Origin: Haloplanus salinus
Lineage (GTDB): Archaea > Halobacteriota > Halobacteria > Halobacteriales > Haloferacaceae
Reading direction: 5' to 3'
Assembly (NCBI RefSeq): GCF_003336245.1
Contig: NZ_QPHM01000001.1
Span: 2,670,113-2,734,112 of the forward strand
Length of the DNA: 64,000 nucleotides
Shown here: positions 42,289 to 50,767 of the stretch, in pieces
Layout of the letters: each line of letters starts with the position of its first letter
Position numbering within the stretch: position 1 is the first letter of the stretch
Program-made: the position numbers and the translations under genes
The notes under the pieces: model-generated
The model's input: the letters and a program-made list of their open reading frames with translations, nothing else
What the model was told of the DNA's origin: nothing
The model's database searches: none

Positions 42289-43241
42289 GGCGTCACGACC
42301 AGTTTCCCGAGGAAGCTGTCGGCCATCACGTCCTCGTGGGCCGCCGCAACCTCCGCCAGATCGTAGGTTCGGGCCACCTCGATATCCAGCCTTCCGTCGC
42401 CGAGCAGGTGGGCGACGCGTCCGAGCGGGTCGGCCAGCACCGGCGTGTTGAACATACTCATGAACTGGCAGGTGAGGTCCTTGCCGCGGGCGACGCCGTC
42501 GTTCGTGAACCCGATTTGGGGATCGTTCTCGCCGATGCCGACGATCCGGCCGTCGTGCGCGGCCACGTCGGCGTCGAACTGCAGGTAGTCGTCGAGGCGG
42601 TGGTCGAGGATCACGTCGGGGGCGCCGACGTCGGCCACCGCCGCCCGCAGGTCGTCGCGGCCGTAGTCGAGGACGGCATCGGCGCCGAGTTCGTGGAGTC
42701 GGTCGTGGTACGCCGGCGCGGCGGTGGTAACCACCCGCGCGCCGGCGACGCTCGCGAGCTGGACGGCCGCGTGGCCGACGCCCCCGCTCCCGCCGTGGAT
42801 CAGCGCGGTTTCGGCGGGTTCGAGCCGAGCGTGATCGATCAGCGCGCGCCACGCCGTCACCGCGGCGACGCCCGCGCCGCCGGCCTCGACCGGGTCGACG
42901 CCCGCCGGCAGGACCGCGAGTCGGTCGCTCGGCACGGCGACGTACTCCGCGCAGGCGCCGTAGTGGTCCTTGCTTAACCCGGTGGCGACGACGGTGTCAC
43001 CCGCGCTCACCCCCTCGACGGCCGCCCCGACAGAGACGGCCTCGCCCGCGGCGTCGACGCCGGGGATCATCGGGAGCGTGAACGGCTCGTACGACCCCGC
43101 GACGAAGTAGGTGTCGACGGGGTTGATTCCCGCCGCCGCCACCTCGATCAGCACCTCGTCGTCGCCCGGGTCGGGTCGGTCGATCTCGTCGACTCGCAGT
43201 ACCTCGGAACCGCCGTAGTCGTGGTAGCGAACTGCGCGCAT
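42285..43241 (-). CDS. NADPH:quinone reductase-type (zinc-independent MDR) oxidoreductase
   Basis: The 318-residue protein is a QOR-like medium-chain reductase: 'MRAVRYHDYGGSEVLRVDEI', 'EVAAAGINPVDTYFVAGSYE', 'PMIPGVDAAGEAVSVGAAVE' and the nucleotide motif 'ALIHGGSGGVGHAAVQLASV'. The zinc ligands of alcohol dehydrogenases are lacking, as expected for QOR. It likely reduces quinones or enones with NADPH. It diverges from the small gene at 43340 across an AT-rich promoter. Confidence 0.88.
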   Translation of the reverse strand: MRAVRYHDYGGSEVLRVDEIDRPDPGDDEVLIEVAAAGINPVDTYFVAGSYEPFTLPMIPGVDAAGEAVSVGAAVEGVSAGDTVVATGLSKDHYGACAEYVAVPSDRLAVLPAGVDPVEAGGAGVAAVTAWRALIDHARLEPAETALIHGGSGGVGHAAVQLASVAGARVVTTAAPAYHDRLHELGADAVLDYGRDDLRAAVADVGAPDVILDHRLDDYLQFDADVAAHDGRIVGIGENDPQIGFTNDGVARGKDLTCQFMSMFNTPVLADPLGRVAHLLGDGRLDIEVARTYDLAEVAAAHEDVMADSFLGKLVVTP

Positions 43242-43284
43242 GGGCGGCGATACGAACAGCGGGCGAATAAACCTGCCCGACGGT

Positions 43285-43328
43285 AGTATAAAAATAACGA
43301 CACCTAACGTATATAGTGGTATGTATAC
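43285..43328. promoter_or_regulatory. AT-rich divergent promoter with inverted repeat
   Basis: This short segment contains 'agtataaaaata' (43285-43296) and 'gtatata' (43309-43315), the latter about 29 nt before the ATG at 43340. A 5-bp inverted repeat GTATA (43309-43313) / TATAC (43324-43328) overlaps the second element and could be an operator. The inference rests on spacing and composition only. Confidence 0.4.
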
Positions 43329-43339
43329 AATGACAAATA

Positions 43340-43549
43340 ATGACGTACAAACTCGCCTGCCTTGCGGACTGCGACTGCGTGTTCTACGGCGACGACCCGA
43401 CCGATCTGGGCCGACGGCTGCGGGCGCATCTGGACGCGGCCCACGGCGTTCCGGCCGATCCGACCGAGCTTGCGGCGCTCGCACTCCCCGTCGCGGGCGT
43501 TCGCCCCGGGGAGTCGACGGCACGGACGGTGGCCGACGCGACCGAGTAG
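43340..43549 (+). CDS. small DUF1059-like protein (69 aa)
   Basis: The 69-residue protein begins 'MTYKLACLADCDCVFYGDDP' and contains 'LGRRLRAHLDAAHGVPADP'. The pattern of an N-terminal Cys-containing strand, a helix and a conserved His resembles DUF1059-like small proteins, though only over the first 35-40 residues. Two close Cys and the His could bind a metal. It stands alone upstream of sucC with its own promoter. Confidence 0.6.
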   Translation: MTYKLACLADCDCVFYGDDPTDLGRRLRAHLDAAHGVPADPTELAALALPVAGVRPGESTARTVADATE

Positions 43550-43635
43550 CGCCTTACCCCTGCCGGTTCGGCACGTGTCGCAACGCCGACCCCCCGATCG
43601 GTACTACTAACTCCCGTTCGACAGAAACCCGGACG

Positions 43636-44781
43636 ATGAGATTACACGAGTATCAGGCGAAGGGGCTCTTCGCCGACGCCGGGATTCCGACGCCCGACTC
43701 CCGGCTGGCGACGAGCGTCGACGAAGCGGTCGACGCCGGCCGCGACATGGGGTACCCCGTCGCGGTCAAGGCACAGGTCCACGTCGGCGGGCGTGGGAAG
43801 GCCGGCGGCATCGAGATCGCGAGCGACGAGGACGAACTCCGCGAGGCCGCCGAGTCGATTCTCGGCATGGATCTCAAAGGCTACCACGTGGATCGGGTCC
43901 TCGTCGAGTCGGCGGTCGACTTCACGGACGAACTCTACCTCGGCGTGACCCTCGACCGTGGCGAGGGTGAACCCGTCGTCATGGTCTCCTCGGAGGGTGG
44001 GGTCGACATCGAGGACGTCGCCGCCGAGACGCCGGCGGCCATCGCTCGCGAGGGCGTCGACCCGGCGTACGGACTCCACCCCTTCCAGGCGCGGAAGGCG
44101 GTGTACGAGGCGGGCGTTCCCGGCGACGTGGCCCGCGCGGTGTCGAGCGTTCTGGAGACGCTGTACGACCTCTGGGAGCACAACGACGCCAGCGAGGCGG
44201 AGGTCAATCCGCTGATGGTCACGAGCGAGGGCGACGTCGTCGCCGCCGACGCCGTGATGAACGTCGACGACGACGCCCTCTTCCGGCATTCGGCCCTCGC
44301 CGAGATGGAAGAGGAGTCCTACACCGACGACTTGGAGCGCAAGGCCGGCGAGTACGGCTTCGACTACGTCCGTCTCTCGGGCAACGTCGGTATCATCGGC
44401 AACGGGGCCGGACTGGTGATGACGACGCTCGACCTGGTGGATTACTACGGCGGCGACCCCGCGAACTTCCTCGACATCGGCGGCGGCGCCAAGGCCGAAC
44501 GCGTCGCCAACGCCCTCGATATGGTGTTTTCCGACCCCAACGTCGACTCGGTCGTCTTCAACATCTTCGGGGGTATCACCCGCGGCGACGAGGTGGCCCG
44601 CGGCATCAACGACGCCCTCGCGCAGTTCGACGAGATACCCAAACCGGTCGTCGTCCGCCTCGCAGGCACCAACGCCGAAGAAGGCATGGAGATCCTGAAC
44701 ACGGAACTCGTCCAGGTCGAACGGACGCTGGAAGAAGCGGTCCAACGTGCGGTCGAGAACGCCGAAGGGGGTACTCTATGA
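43636..44781 (+). CDS. sucC: succinate-CoA ligase (ADP-forming) subunit beta
   Basis: The 381-residue ATP-grasp subunit of the citric-acid-cycle succinyl-CoA synthetase begins '[20 protein letters not shown]', with '[17 protein letters not shown]' (nucleotide site), '[20 protein letters not shown]' (metal) and '[20 protein letters not shown]'. It ends overlapping the sucD ATG by 4 nt. Length matches SucC. Confidence 0.96.
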   Translation: MRLHEYQAKGLFADAGIPTPDSRLATSVDEAVDAGRDMGYPVAVKAQVHVGGRGKAGGIEIASDEDELREAAESILGMDLKGYHVDRVLVESAVDFTDELYLGVTLDRGEGEPVVMVSSEGGVDIEDVAAETPAAIAREGVDPAYGLHPFQARKAVYEAGVPGDVARAVSSVLETLYDLWEHNDASEAEVNPLMVTSEGDVVAADAVMNVDDDALFRHSALAEMEEESYTDDLERKAGEYGFDYVRLSGNVGIIGNGAGLVMTTLDLVDYYGGDPANFLDIGGGAKAERVANALDMVFSDPNVDSVVFNIFGGITRGDEVARGINDALAQFDEIPKPVVVRLAGTNAEEGMEILNTELVQVERTLEEAVQRAVENAEGGTL

Positions 44782-45647
44782 GCGTGTTAGTCGACGAAGA
44801 CACCCGCGTGGTCGTCCAGGGAATCACCGGCGGCGAGGGCAAGTTCCACGCCGGGCAGATGATCGAATACGGGACGAACGTCGTCGCCGGTGCGGTGCCG
44901 GGCAAGGGGGGCCAGGAGGTCGACGGCGTCCCCGTCTACGACACGGTCCACGAGGCGGTTCGCCGCGAGGACGCCGACGCCTCCGTCGTCTTCGTCCCGC
45001 CCGCGTTCGCGGCCGACGCCCTGTTCGAGGCGCTCGACACCTCGCTGGACCTCGTGGTCGCCATCACCGAGGGCATCCCGACCCAAGACGTGATGACGGT
45101 GAACCGCCGGCTCTCGGAGACCGATACGCATCTCGTTGGACCGAACTGTCCCGGCGTCATCACGCCCGGCGAGGCGAAACTCGGCATCCTGCCGGGTAAC
45201 ATCTTCTCCTCGGGTAACGTCGGCCTGGTCTCCCGGTCCGGTACCCTCACCTACCAGGTGGTCGACAACCTGACCAAGCGGGGGATGGGGCAGACCACCG
45301 CCATCGGCATCGGCGGCGACCCGATCATCGGCACCTCCTTCGTCGACGCCCTGGAACTCTTCGAAGCCGACCCGGACACCGAGGCCATCGCCATGTGTGG
45401 CGAAATCGGCGGCGAGGACGAGGAGCAGGCCGCGAAGTTCATCGCAAGCGAGATGGACACGCCGGTCGCGGGCTTCATCGCCGGGCGGACGGCGCCGCCG
45501 GGCAAGCGCATGGGCCACGCCGGCGCCATCGTCTCCGGGAGCGGGACGGGCACGGCCGAGAGCAAGATCCGGGCGCTCAACGAGGCTGGCGTCCCCGTCG
45601 GCGACACGCCCGAGGAAGTCGCGGACCACATCGAGGGGTTCCTGTAG
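44778..45647 (+). CDS. sucD: succinate-CoA ligase subunit alpha
   Basis: The 289-residue subunit has a CoA-binding Rossmann domain ('[20 protein letters not shown]', '[20 protein letters not shown]') and the phosphorylated His in '[13 protein letters not shown]'. The ligase signature '[20 protein letters not shown]' is present. With SucC it converts succinyl-CoA to succinate with substrate-level phosphorylation. It is translationally coupled to sucC. Confidence 0.97.
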   Translation: MSVLVDEDTRVVVQGITGGEGKFHAGQMIEYGTNVVAGAVPGKGGQEVDGVPVYDTVHEAVRREDADASVVFVPPAFAADALFEALDTSLDLVVAITEGIPTQDVMTVNRRLSETDTHLVGPNCPGVITPGEAKLGILPGNIFSSGNVGLVSRSGTLTYQVVDNLTKRGMGQTTAIGIGGDPIIGTSFVDALELFEADPDTEAIAMCGEIGGEDEEQAAKFIASEMDTPVAGFIAGRTAPPGKRMGHAGAIVSGSGTGTAESKIRALNEAGVPVGDTPEEVADHIEGFL

Positions 45648-45678
45648 GCTTTTCGACGCGGGGTGGCTACGTCACCCC

Positions 45679-46320
45679 GTGACCGATCCCCTTCGTCGCT
45701 GTCCGACCCACGGGGTCGTCGACGGCGTCTGTCCCGACTGCGGGACCGCCGGCGACGTGGTCCTCACCGCGGACCGCCGGCCCCAACTTTCCACATTTCT
45801 GAGCGACGCGCTCCGGCACGTTCCCGGAGACGCGGGGCTGGACCTCGACGACGCCGGGTGGACCCCCTGGGCCGACCTCGTGGCCGCGGCGACGGACCCC
45901 TACCCGTGGGCCGACGCGGCGGCGGTCGAGGGCGTCGTCGCCACCGACCCGAAGGGGCGATTCGAACGGGACGGCGCGGCCGACGGCAGTCGCGTCCGCG
46001 CGGCCTACGGGCACTCCGTCGACGTGACGCTCGACCCGACCGACGAACCGATCCCCGACGAGTTGTACCACGGGACGGCACCCCGAAACGTCGACGCCAT
46101 CGAGCGCGAGGGCCTGCGGCCGATGGGGCGTCAGCAAGTGCATCTGTCGGCGTCCGTCGCCGACGCCGAGGCGGTCGGTCGACGCCACGCCCACGCCGCC
46201 GATCCGGTGGTGTTCGTGGTCGATGCGGCGGCGCTACTGGACGCACACCGGATCACGAAACGGGGGACCGAGACGTACGCCGTCGACCGCGTGCCGCCGG
46301 CGTATCTGACCCGTCGTTAG
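45679..46320 (+). CDS. kptA: RNA 2'-phosphotransferase Tpt1/KptA
   Basis: The 213-residue protein has an N-terminal Cys cluster ('RRCPTHGVVDGVCPDCGTAG') followed by the KptA fold: 'LSTFLSDALRHVPGDAGLDL', 'ELYHGTAPRNVDAIEREGLR' (the HGT motif), 'VHLSASVADAEAVGRRH' and 'KRGTETYAVDRVPP'. The enzyme transfers a 2'-phosphate to NAD+, as in tRNA splicing. The GTG start keeps the zinc motif and lies 31 nt after sucD. Its stop overlaps the next convergent gene. Confidence 0.88.
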   Translation: MTDPLRRCPTHGVVDGVCPDCGTAGDVVLTADRRPQLSTFLSDALRHVPGDAGLDLDDAGWTPWADLVAAATDPYPWADAAAVEGVVATDPKGRFERDGAADGSRVRAAYGHSVDVTLDPTDEPIPDELYHGTAPRNVDAIEREGLRPMGRQQVHLSASVADAEAVGRRHAHAADPVVFVVDAAALLDAHRITKRGTETYAVDRVPPAYLTRR

Positions 46321-47162
46321 TCGTCCGTCGCGTCGGATGCCCGGTCGGCGGCGCCCGTCGCATCTGCCGTGGGATCGCCGCCCGTCGAGAGCGGGCCGCG
46401 GTAGGTCGAGCGGTAGCCGAGCAGTGTGTCGTGGCCCGCGGCGGACATGAGGACGGGCCAGAACGCGTCGTCGGCGACGAGCGGGTCGCCGTCGACGGTG
46501 GCGAACGTCTCCCCCGGCGCGACGCGTTCGAAGTTCTCGGCGTGGACGCGGTAGGTCCGGGTCGGCTCCTTGTAGATAGCCTCGTCGACCGCGTAGAGGC
46601 CGGGGTCCGGTGTCGGCGGATCGCCGCCGAGGACGCCCGTCGTCCGCAGGAAGGCGACGAGGCAGTCGTAGGCGTTGTCGACGGCTTCCTCGCTCCCTTG
46701 GTGGCCGGCTTCGATGTCGACGAAACCGGGAAGCTCGACGGACCGACCGTCGGAGACGGCGGTGAAATCGACGATACTGGTGACGGGGAGGTGGGCCGCG
46801 ATCTCCCGTTTGCGGTCGTTCAGATAGGCGACGTTGGCGAAGGCCTCGTCGTAGGAGACGGTCGAGTGGATGCCGAGCGAGAGACAGCCCGCGACTTCCG
46901 TCGTCAGGGCGTGCGCGAGGCGTTCCTCGTACAGATCGCTCTCGGGGTCGCCGGGGAGCGCGCGGTTCAGGTCGGCCTCGACGTAGCGGACGCCCCGCTC
47001 CAGCGCGCGTTCGTTCGCGACGATCAACTTCGCCGGGCGGTCGACCTCGGGGTCGGTCGCGAGGAAGCGTTCGATGGCGCGGGCCCCGCAGGGTTCGTCC
47101 CCGTGGACCGCACCGACGACCGCCACCCCGGGGTCCCCCTCACCGACCGTATGGACCTGCAT
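46317..47162 (-). CDS. succinylglutamate desuccinylase/aspartoacylase-family hydrolase
   Basis: The 281-residue zinc carboxypeptidase-like protein has the metal motif 'VVGAVHGDEPCGARAIERFL' (HxxE), 'EADLNRALPGDPESDLYEER' and 'GCLSLGIHSTVSYDEAF' with the third His ligand. The family deacylates N-acyl amino acids. The ATG at 47162 was preferred to a GTG 21 nt upstream because a TATA-like 'gttagact' lies about 30 nt before the ATG. The C-terminal tail is Asp/Ala-rich. Substrate not assigned. Confidence 0.8.
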   Translation of the reverse strand: MQVHTVGEGDPGVAVVGAVHGDEPCGARAIERFLATDPEVDRPAKLIVANERALERGVRYVEADLNRALPGDPESDLYEERLAHALTTEVAGCLSLGIHSTVSYDEAFANVAYLNDRKREIAAHLPVTSIVDFTAVSDGRSVELPGFVDIEAGHQGSEEAVDNAYDCLVAFLRTTGVLGGDPPTPDPGLYAVDEAIYKEPTRTYRVHAENFERVAPGETFATVDGDPLVADDAFWPVLMSAAGHDTLLGYRSTYRGPLSTGGDPTADATGAADRASDATDD

Positions 47163-47316
47163 GACCCCGTCTGGGTGGTCCACGACCGAAAGTCTAACTC
47201 ATCACGGCGGGGGCGATGGCAAGGTTGATGCCCGTCGCCGGGCACCTCCCCCCAATGCGTCCCCGAGACTCCCGTCGGGAGGTGAGTGCGGCGGCCGCGG
47301 TGGACCGCCCCGACCG

Positions 47317-48489
47317 GTGAACCGTTCGCCGCCGCGGGCCGTCGCCGCCCGTCTCGCCGACGTCGACCGGCTATCGACCGCCCAGCGGGCGATCATAGGC
47401 TACTACGCCGAAACCGGCCGCCTCGACTACCGGGCGCTCCGGATCAAGTCCGCCGTCGACGACACCCTCGACGCCATCCTCGAGTCGGTGTACGGCGAAC
47501 TCGAGTCGGCGGTCGCCGCCGAGTTCGGCGTCGACGACGCCACCTTCGGGTACGAGACGAAGCTCACCCTCCCCGCGGAACTGACGCTCGGCTACCTCTA
47601 CCGGCGAGCGCTCGCCCGCGCGACGGGCGGGTACGACCCCATCACGGACGAGGCCGGGTGGCTCCCGTTCGGCGGCGACCCGTCGGCCCCCGCCAACCGC
47701 GAGGCCCGGGAGTACGTCGAGACGGCGGACGGGACGACGGCGCTCATCGTGCAGGCACTGCTCGACGGCGACATGCGCGACGCCATCAACGACGACGAGT
47801 TCGAGGACTTCGAGGTCGACCTCGCCGGCGACCCCGACCCGGATCGACGCCGAGTCGCCGAATGCGCCCAGTCGTATCTCCAGGGTGTCGTCGAGGACGC
47901 CTTCGACCGGGCGCCCGACGCGGTCCGGGACGCCTACGATGCGGCGGTCGAGATGTCCGAGGCCCACCAGGACCGGGACGAGGGCTTCCGCGACCTGTTG
48001 CGGGCGGCCGACGACGGCGACGCGGCGGCGATGGCGAGCATCGAGGACGAGTACAAGTTCGCCCCCGTTCCCGACGCCGCCCCGTTCGGCGAGCGCGAAC
48101 GCGACCTTCCCTACCTCAAGACCCAGTACGACCGGGTGGGTGTCATCTACGATGGGATGCTCGACGCCTACCGCGGCGTCGGCTTCGAGATCCCCGAGGC
48201 GTTCGGCGCCTCGATCGTCCTCGCTATCGTCGGCGCCCAGATCTGGTTGGACGACGTGGACGACTACCACGACGACGTAGCTGAGGGACAGCTCACCCCC
48301 GTCACCGCCGAATACGTCCTCGCCGACAGCGACGCGGCGGCCTACGAAAACGTCGTCTCGATCACGATGGACTACTTCGACTTAGCGCGGGAACACGCCG
48401 CGGCGGCGGACTCGCCGCTCAACGGCATCGCCATCGAATACATCCTTCGGTCGGGCGATCCGTGCCGGCTTCCGGGCGGGTCGGGGTAG
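47317..48489 (+). CDS. conserved haloarchaeal protein with an Asp-rich DDVDDYHDD motif
   Basis: The 390-residue protein is largely helical and acidic. A helical region ('DRLSTAQRAIIGYYAETGRL', 'VDDTLDAILESVYGELESAV') is followed by 'AFGASIVLAIVGAQIWLDDV' and 'DDYHDDVAEGQLTPVTAEYV' near residues 290-330. The DDxxD-like cluster recalls metal sites of isoprenoid synthases and related helical enzymes, but no second such motif is evident, so a function is not claimed. The GTG in 'VNRSPPRAVAARL' is the best start available. Confidence 0.65.
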   Translation: MNRSPPRAVAARLADVDRLSTAQRAIIGYYAETGRLDYRALRIKSAVDDTLDAILESVYGELESAVAAEFGVDDATFGYETKLTLPAELTLGYLYRRALARATGGYDPITDEAGWLPFGGDPSAPANREAREYVETADGTTALIVQALLDGDMRDAINDDEFEDFEVDLAGDPDPDRRRVAECAQSYLQGVVEDAFDRAPDAVRDAYDAAVEMSEAHQDRDEGFRDLLRAADDGDAAAMASIEDEYKFAPVPDAAPFGERERDLPYLKTQYDRVGVIYDGMLDAYRGVGFEIPEAFGASIVLAIVGAQIWLDDVDDYHDDVAEGQLTPVTAEYVLADSDAAAYENVVSITMDYFDLAREHAAAADSPLNGIAIEYILRSGDPCRLPGGSG

Positions 48490-48551
48490 CGGCCGGCAGC
48501 GCCGACGCTCGATGGGGCACGTCCGAACGAATCCGGTGTCCCCCGGCTTCG

Positions 48552-48758
48552 TCACCCGGCGCCGCCACCGCCACCGCCGCCGGCGTACATCTTCCCGACT
48601 TCCTTCAGGTCCGACGAGCCGCAGTTCCTGCACGTGGCTGTTTCGGGCTCGTCGCTGGACGTGATCGTTTTCTCACAGTCCTGGCACTCGTAGTCGTACA
48701 GGACCGTCTCCGCCTCGTCCGGGGCCAGTAGTTCCTTCACCTTGTCCATGAGGCTCAT
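48552..48758 (-). CDS. zinc-ribbon protein (68 aa)
   Basis: The 68-residue protein begins 'MSLMDKVKELLAPDEAETV', followed by a zinc ribbon with 'YECQDCEKTI' and 'ATCRNCGSSDL', and ends in a Gly-rich tail ('YAGGGGGGGAG'). It probably binds one zinc ion. The Gly tail is unusual and could be an unstructured interaction region. No function known. Confidence 0.75.
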   Translation of the reverse strand: MSLMDKVKELLAPDEAETVLYDYECQDCEKTITSSDEPETATCRNCGSSDLKEVGKMYAGGGGGGGAG

Positions 48759-48855
48759 TCGCTACCACCAGTCGAACGGTATCAATTCTCAATCATAACT
48801 GTTCCTGTCTTCCCGGCGTCGACATGGTCGACGCCCGCGGTGCCGGCCGCCCGGT

Positions 48856-49437
48856 TCAGCCCCGACCGGTGTCGAGCGTCGAGCCGTCCGCGACCAACAC
48901 GCCGCGTTCGACGGCCGTCTCTACGATGCGGTCACACTGTGGCTCGGAGACGTCGTACGCGCCGGTCACCAGCGCGGTCAGGTCGGCCCGCTCCATCGGG
49001 AACTCGCGGTTCTGAAGCAGACGGAGGACTTTGTAGTAGCCGTCGGGCACGTCGTCGTCGTGGCCGGCCGTCCGCTCCGCGTCGTCGTCGTCGTCCGCGC
49101 CGCCGTCTTGGCCGTCGGCCGTCCGCTCCGCATCGTCGTCGTCCCCGCCGCCGTCTCGGCCGTCGGCCGTCCGCTCCGCGTCGCCGGCCGTCGCATCGGC
49201 GGCTTCGAACGTGACTTCCCCGATGTCGGTGGCGTGTGGCTCGGAGCGGTCGGTGCCCGTGGCCTCCGTCGACTCGATGAGCGGTTCGAGCACGCGCCGA
49301 AGTTTCTCCCGACAGTCCGAACAGAGCACCGCCGACCGGGACTCACCCGCCGCTACCAGCCGTTCGGGGACGAGTTCGTACTCTCGGAGCGAGTCGCCGA
49401 CGGAACCACAGAAGTAACACGACCGCAACTGGGGCAT
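48856..49437 (-). CDS. zinc-finger and helical-domain protein with acidic tandem repeats
   Basis: The 193-residue protein has an N-terminal Cys4 zinc finger ('SCYFCGSVGD' and 'VLCSDCREKL'), a variable middle of tandem acidic repeats (about residues 85-125, core 'DAERTADG'), and a C-terminal helical domain ('YYKVLRLLQNREFPMERADL', 'VSEPQCDRIVETAVERGVLV'). The last part resembles a winged-helix-like DNA- or protein-binding module, which is an inference. The linker repeats are encoded by a DNA repeat. Confidence 0.7.
   Translation of the reverse strand: MPQLRSCYFCGSVGDSLREYELVPERLVAAGESRSAVLCSDCREKLRRVLEPLIESTEATGTDRSEPHATDIGEVTFEAADATAGDAERTADGRDGGGDDDDAERTADGQDGGADDDDDAERTAGHDDDVPDGYYKVLRLLQNREFPMERADLTALVTGAYDVSEPQCDRIVETAVERGVLVADGSTLDTGRG
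49066..49179 (-). repeat. three-copy tandem repeat inside an acidic linker gene
   Basis: The string 'ggccgtccgctccgc' (plus strand) ends at 49080, 49131 and 49179, giving periods of 51 and 48 nt, i.e. 17 and 16 codons. It encodes repeats of 'DAERTADG' followed by Gly/Asp. The periods being multiples of three keeps the frame, so copy-number changes are tolerated. Confidence 0.8.
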
Positions 49438-49588
49438 ACCCGACTCTGTGGCGGGCGCCGGCTAAGTGTTTTCCCTCCACCCCTCGCTAAGAATTCGAAC
49501 TCCGGCAGGAATAATCCGGAAAAGCGTACGATCGGGTTTCCTCAGCACGAAAATGTTTAATTAGAATGGGCGCTATGCTGTGGACGTG

Positions 49589-49702
49589 ATGGCACGCTAC
49601 GTCTGTCCGGGATGCGACCGGGAACTCGAGGCGGGGCCGTTTCGGATGACCTGTCCCTCCTGTGGTGGCCGCCTCGCGAACTATCGGCGTTCCCGTTCCT
49701 GA
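49589..49702 (+). CDS. small CPxCG zinc-ribbon protein (37 aa)
   Basis: The 37-residue protein 'MARYVCPGCDRELEAGPFRM' continues with 'TCPSCGGRLANYRRSRS', giving two CPxCG knuckles that probably bind one zinc. Basic residues at the C-terminus could contact nucleic acid. An AT-rich element 'gtttaattag' lies 25-35 nt before the ATG. Such rubredoxin-like micro-proteins are common in haloarchaea. Confidence 0.8.
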   Translation: MARYVCPGCDRELEAGPFRMTCPSCGGRLANYRRSRS

Positions 49703-49747
49703 CCGGACACGCGCAGCGTCACAGACGGCTCAATCCGGCGCCGGTGA

Positions 49748-50548
49748 TCATCGGCCCGCGCCGATGTCGTCGTCCCCGAGTGCGACCGCCTCCTCCCAGT
49801 ACCGTTCGAACCGTCCCTGCGCCCAGTCGTGGACGACTGGATCGTCGGTGTCGACCGAGGCCTGCAACACGCCGTTCGCGTCGCGAAGGAGGAGATGAAC
49901 CGTGTCGTCGGCGACGGTCACGGCCAGCGGAATTTCCGCCGGCCGAACCCGGAGGCTCGCACCGGGCGCGTCGAGGAGGGATGCGAGCCGCCGTCGTAGC
50001 CCCTCGTCGTCGGCCACGGCGTCGATAGCGCCCCGGGAGAACACCCCCTCGAAGGTCAACTCCCCCGCGGTCACGCGCCGTTCGACGACGCTCAGGCTCC
50101 CTTCGTTGAACGCGTGGGAGAACGCCCGGACCGACGACGCCCCGCCGACCAGGTCGAGGACGCGCCCCACCGGCGCGTTCGGTTTCGTCCCGCTGGGCAC
50201 GGTGATGGTCGCGTCGCCGAACCGGCGGAGGTCGACGTCGATGGCGTCCGTCGGGAGGTAGTCGACGATCGGTCGGAGTTCCGTCTCCGTCTCCACGATG
50301 TCCAGCAGGTCGAAGAAACCGTCGGCGACGAGTTCGCCCGTCGCGGTGGCGGCGTACCCGCCGTCGACGCGTTCGATCCACGAGCGCTCCTCGAAGTCGC
50401 GGAGAATCCGGCCGAGCGTCGCCTGCGAGGCACCGGTCGCCACTACGAGGTCCGTGCGCGTGTGCCGTTCCTCGGCCAGACGACGGAGGACCGACACCCG
50501 ATTGGGCGAGCGCGCGAGGAACTCGATCTCCGCGAGTGCGGACTCCAT
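49748..50548 (-). CDS. winged-helix transcriptional regulator with FilR1-like domain
   Basis: The 266-residue protein has an N-terminal winged helix ('LARSPNRVSVLRRLAEERHT', 'VVATGASQATLGRILRDFEE', 'GGYAATATGELVADGF') and a ligand domain (about 110-266) of the DUF1724/FilR1-type found in archaeal regulators: 'ATITVPSGTKPNAPVGRVLD' and 'LAVTVADDTVHLLLRDANGV'. It diverges from the EamA transporter gene, which may be its target (inference). The ATG in 'MESALAEIEFLA' was chosen as the domain start. Confidence 0.78.
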   Translation of the reverse strand: MESALAEIEFLARSPNRVSVLRRLAEERHTRTDLVVATGASQATLGRILRDFEERSWIERVDGGYAATATGELVADGFFDLLDIVETETELRPIVDYLPTDAIDVDLRRFGDATITVPSGTKPNAPVGRVLDLVGGASSVRAFSHAFNEGSLSVVERRVTAGELTFEGVFSRGAIDAVADDEGLRRRLASLLDAPGASLRVRPAEIPLAVTVADDTVHLLLRDANGVLQASVDTDDPVVHDWAQGRFERYWEEAVALGDDDIGAGR

Positions 50549-50660
50549 ACTACCCTGTGCGCTCCGTGTGGGAAACAACTTTCGCACCCTGAAAGCGTTG
50601 CACGGCGTGAGCACCGCGATCCGGGTCGCACGACTTTCTTGCCGTGAAATATTTTACGAA

Positions 50661-50670
50661 TTAAAATAAG
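50661..50670 (+). promoter_or_regulatory. TATA-like element before the 23-codon ORF
   Basis: The sequence 'ttaaaataag' begins about 30-35 nt before the ATG at 50696, and 95-100 nt before the EamA GTG. Its position fits leaderless initiation at the short upstream ORF rather than at the transporter start. Confidence 0.4.
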
Positions 50671-50695
50671 TAGCCCCGAGCCCTACGTCGACTCG

Positions 50696-50767
50696 ATGAT
50701 CCACCACCTGCGGATTTCGACTCCCGGAACGGTTCCCGAACGGCACGGCAGCGAGGGTGCGGAGTGA
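50696..50767 (+). CDS. 23-codon upstream ORF overlapping the EamA gene
   Basis: An ATG opens a frame of 23 codons beginning 'MIHHLRISTPGTVPERHG', ending in TGA at 50765-50767. The TGA overlaps the GTG of the transporter (GTGA). The leading TATA-like element sits 30 nt before it. It could be a leader peptide that couples translation to the transporter, but composition alone cannot prove that it is translated. Confidence 0.4.
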   Translation: MIHHLRISTPGTVPERHGSEGAE

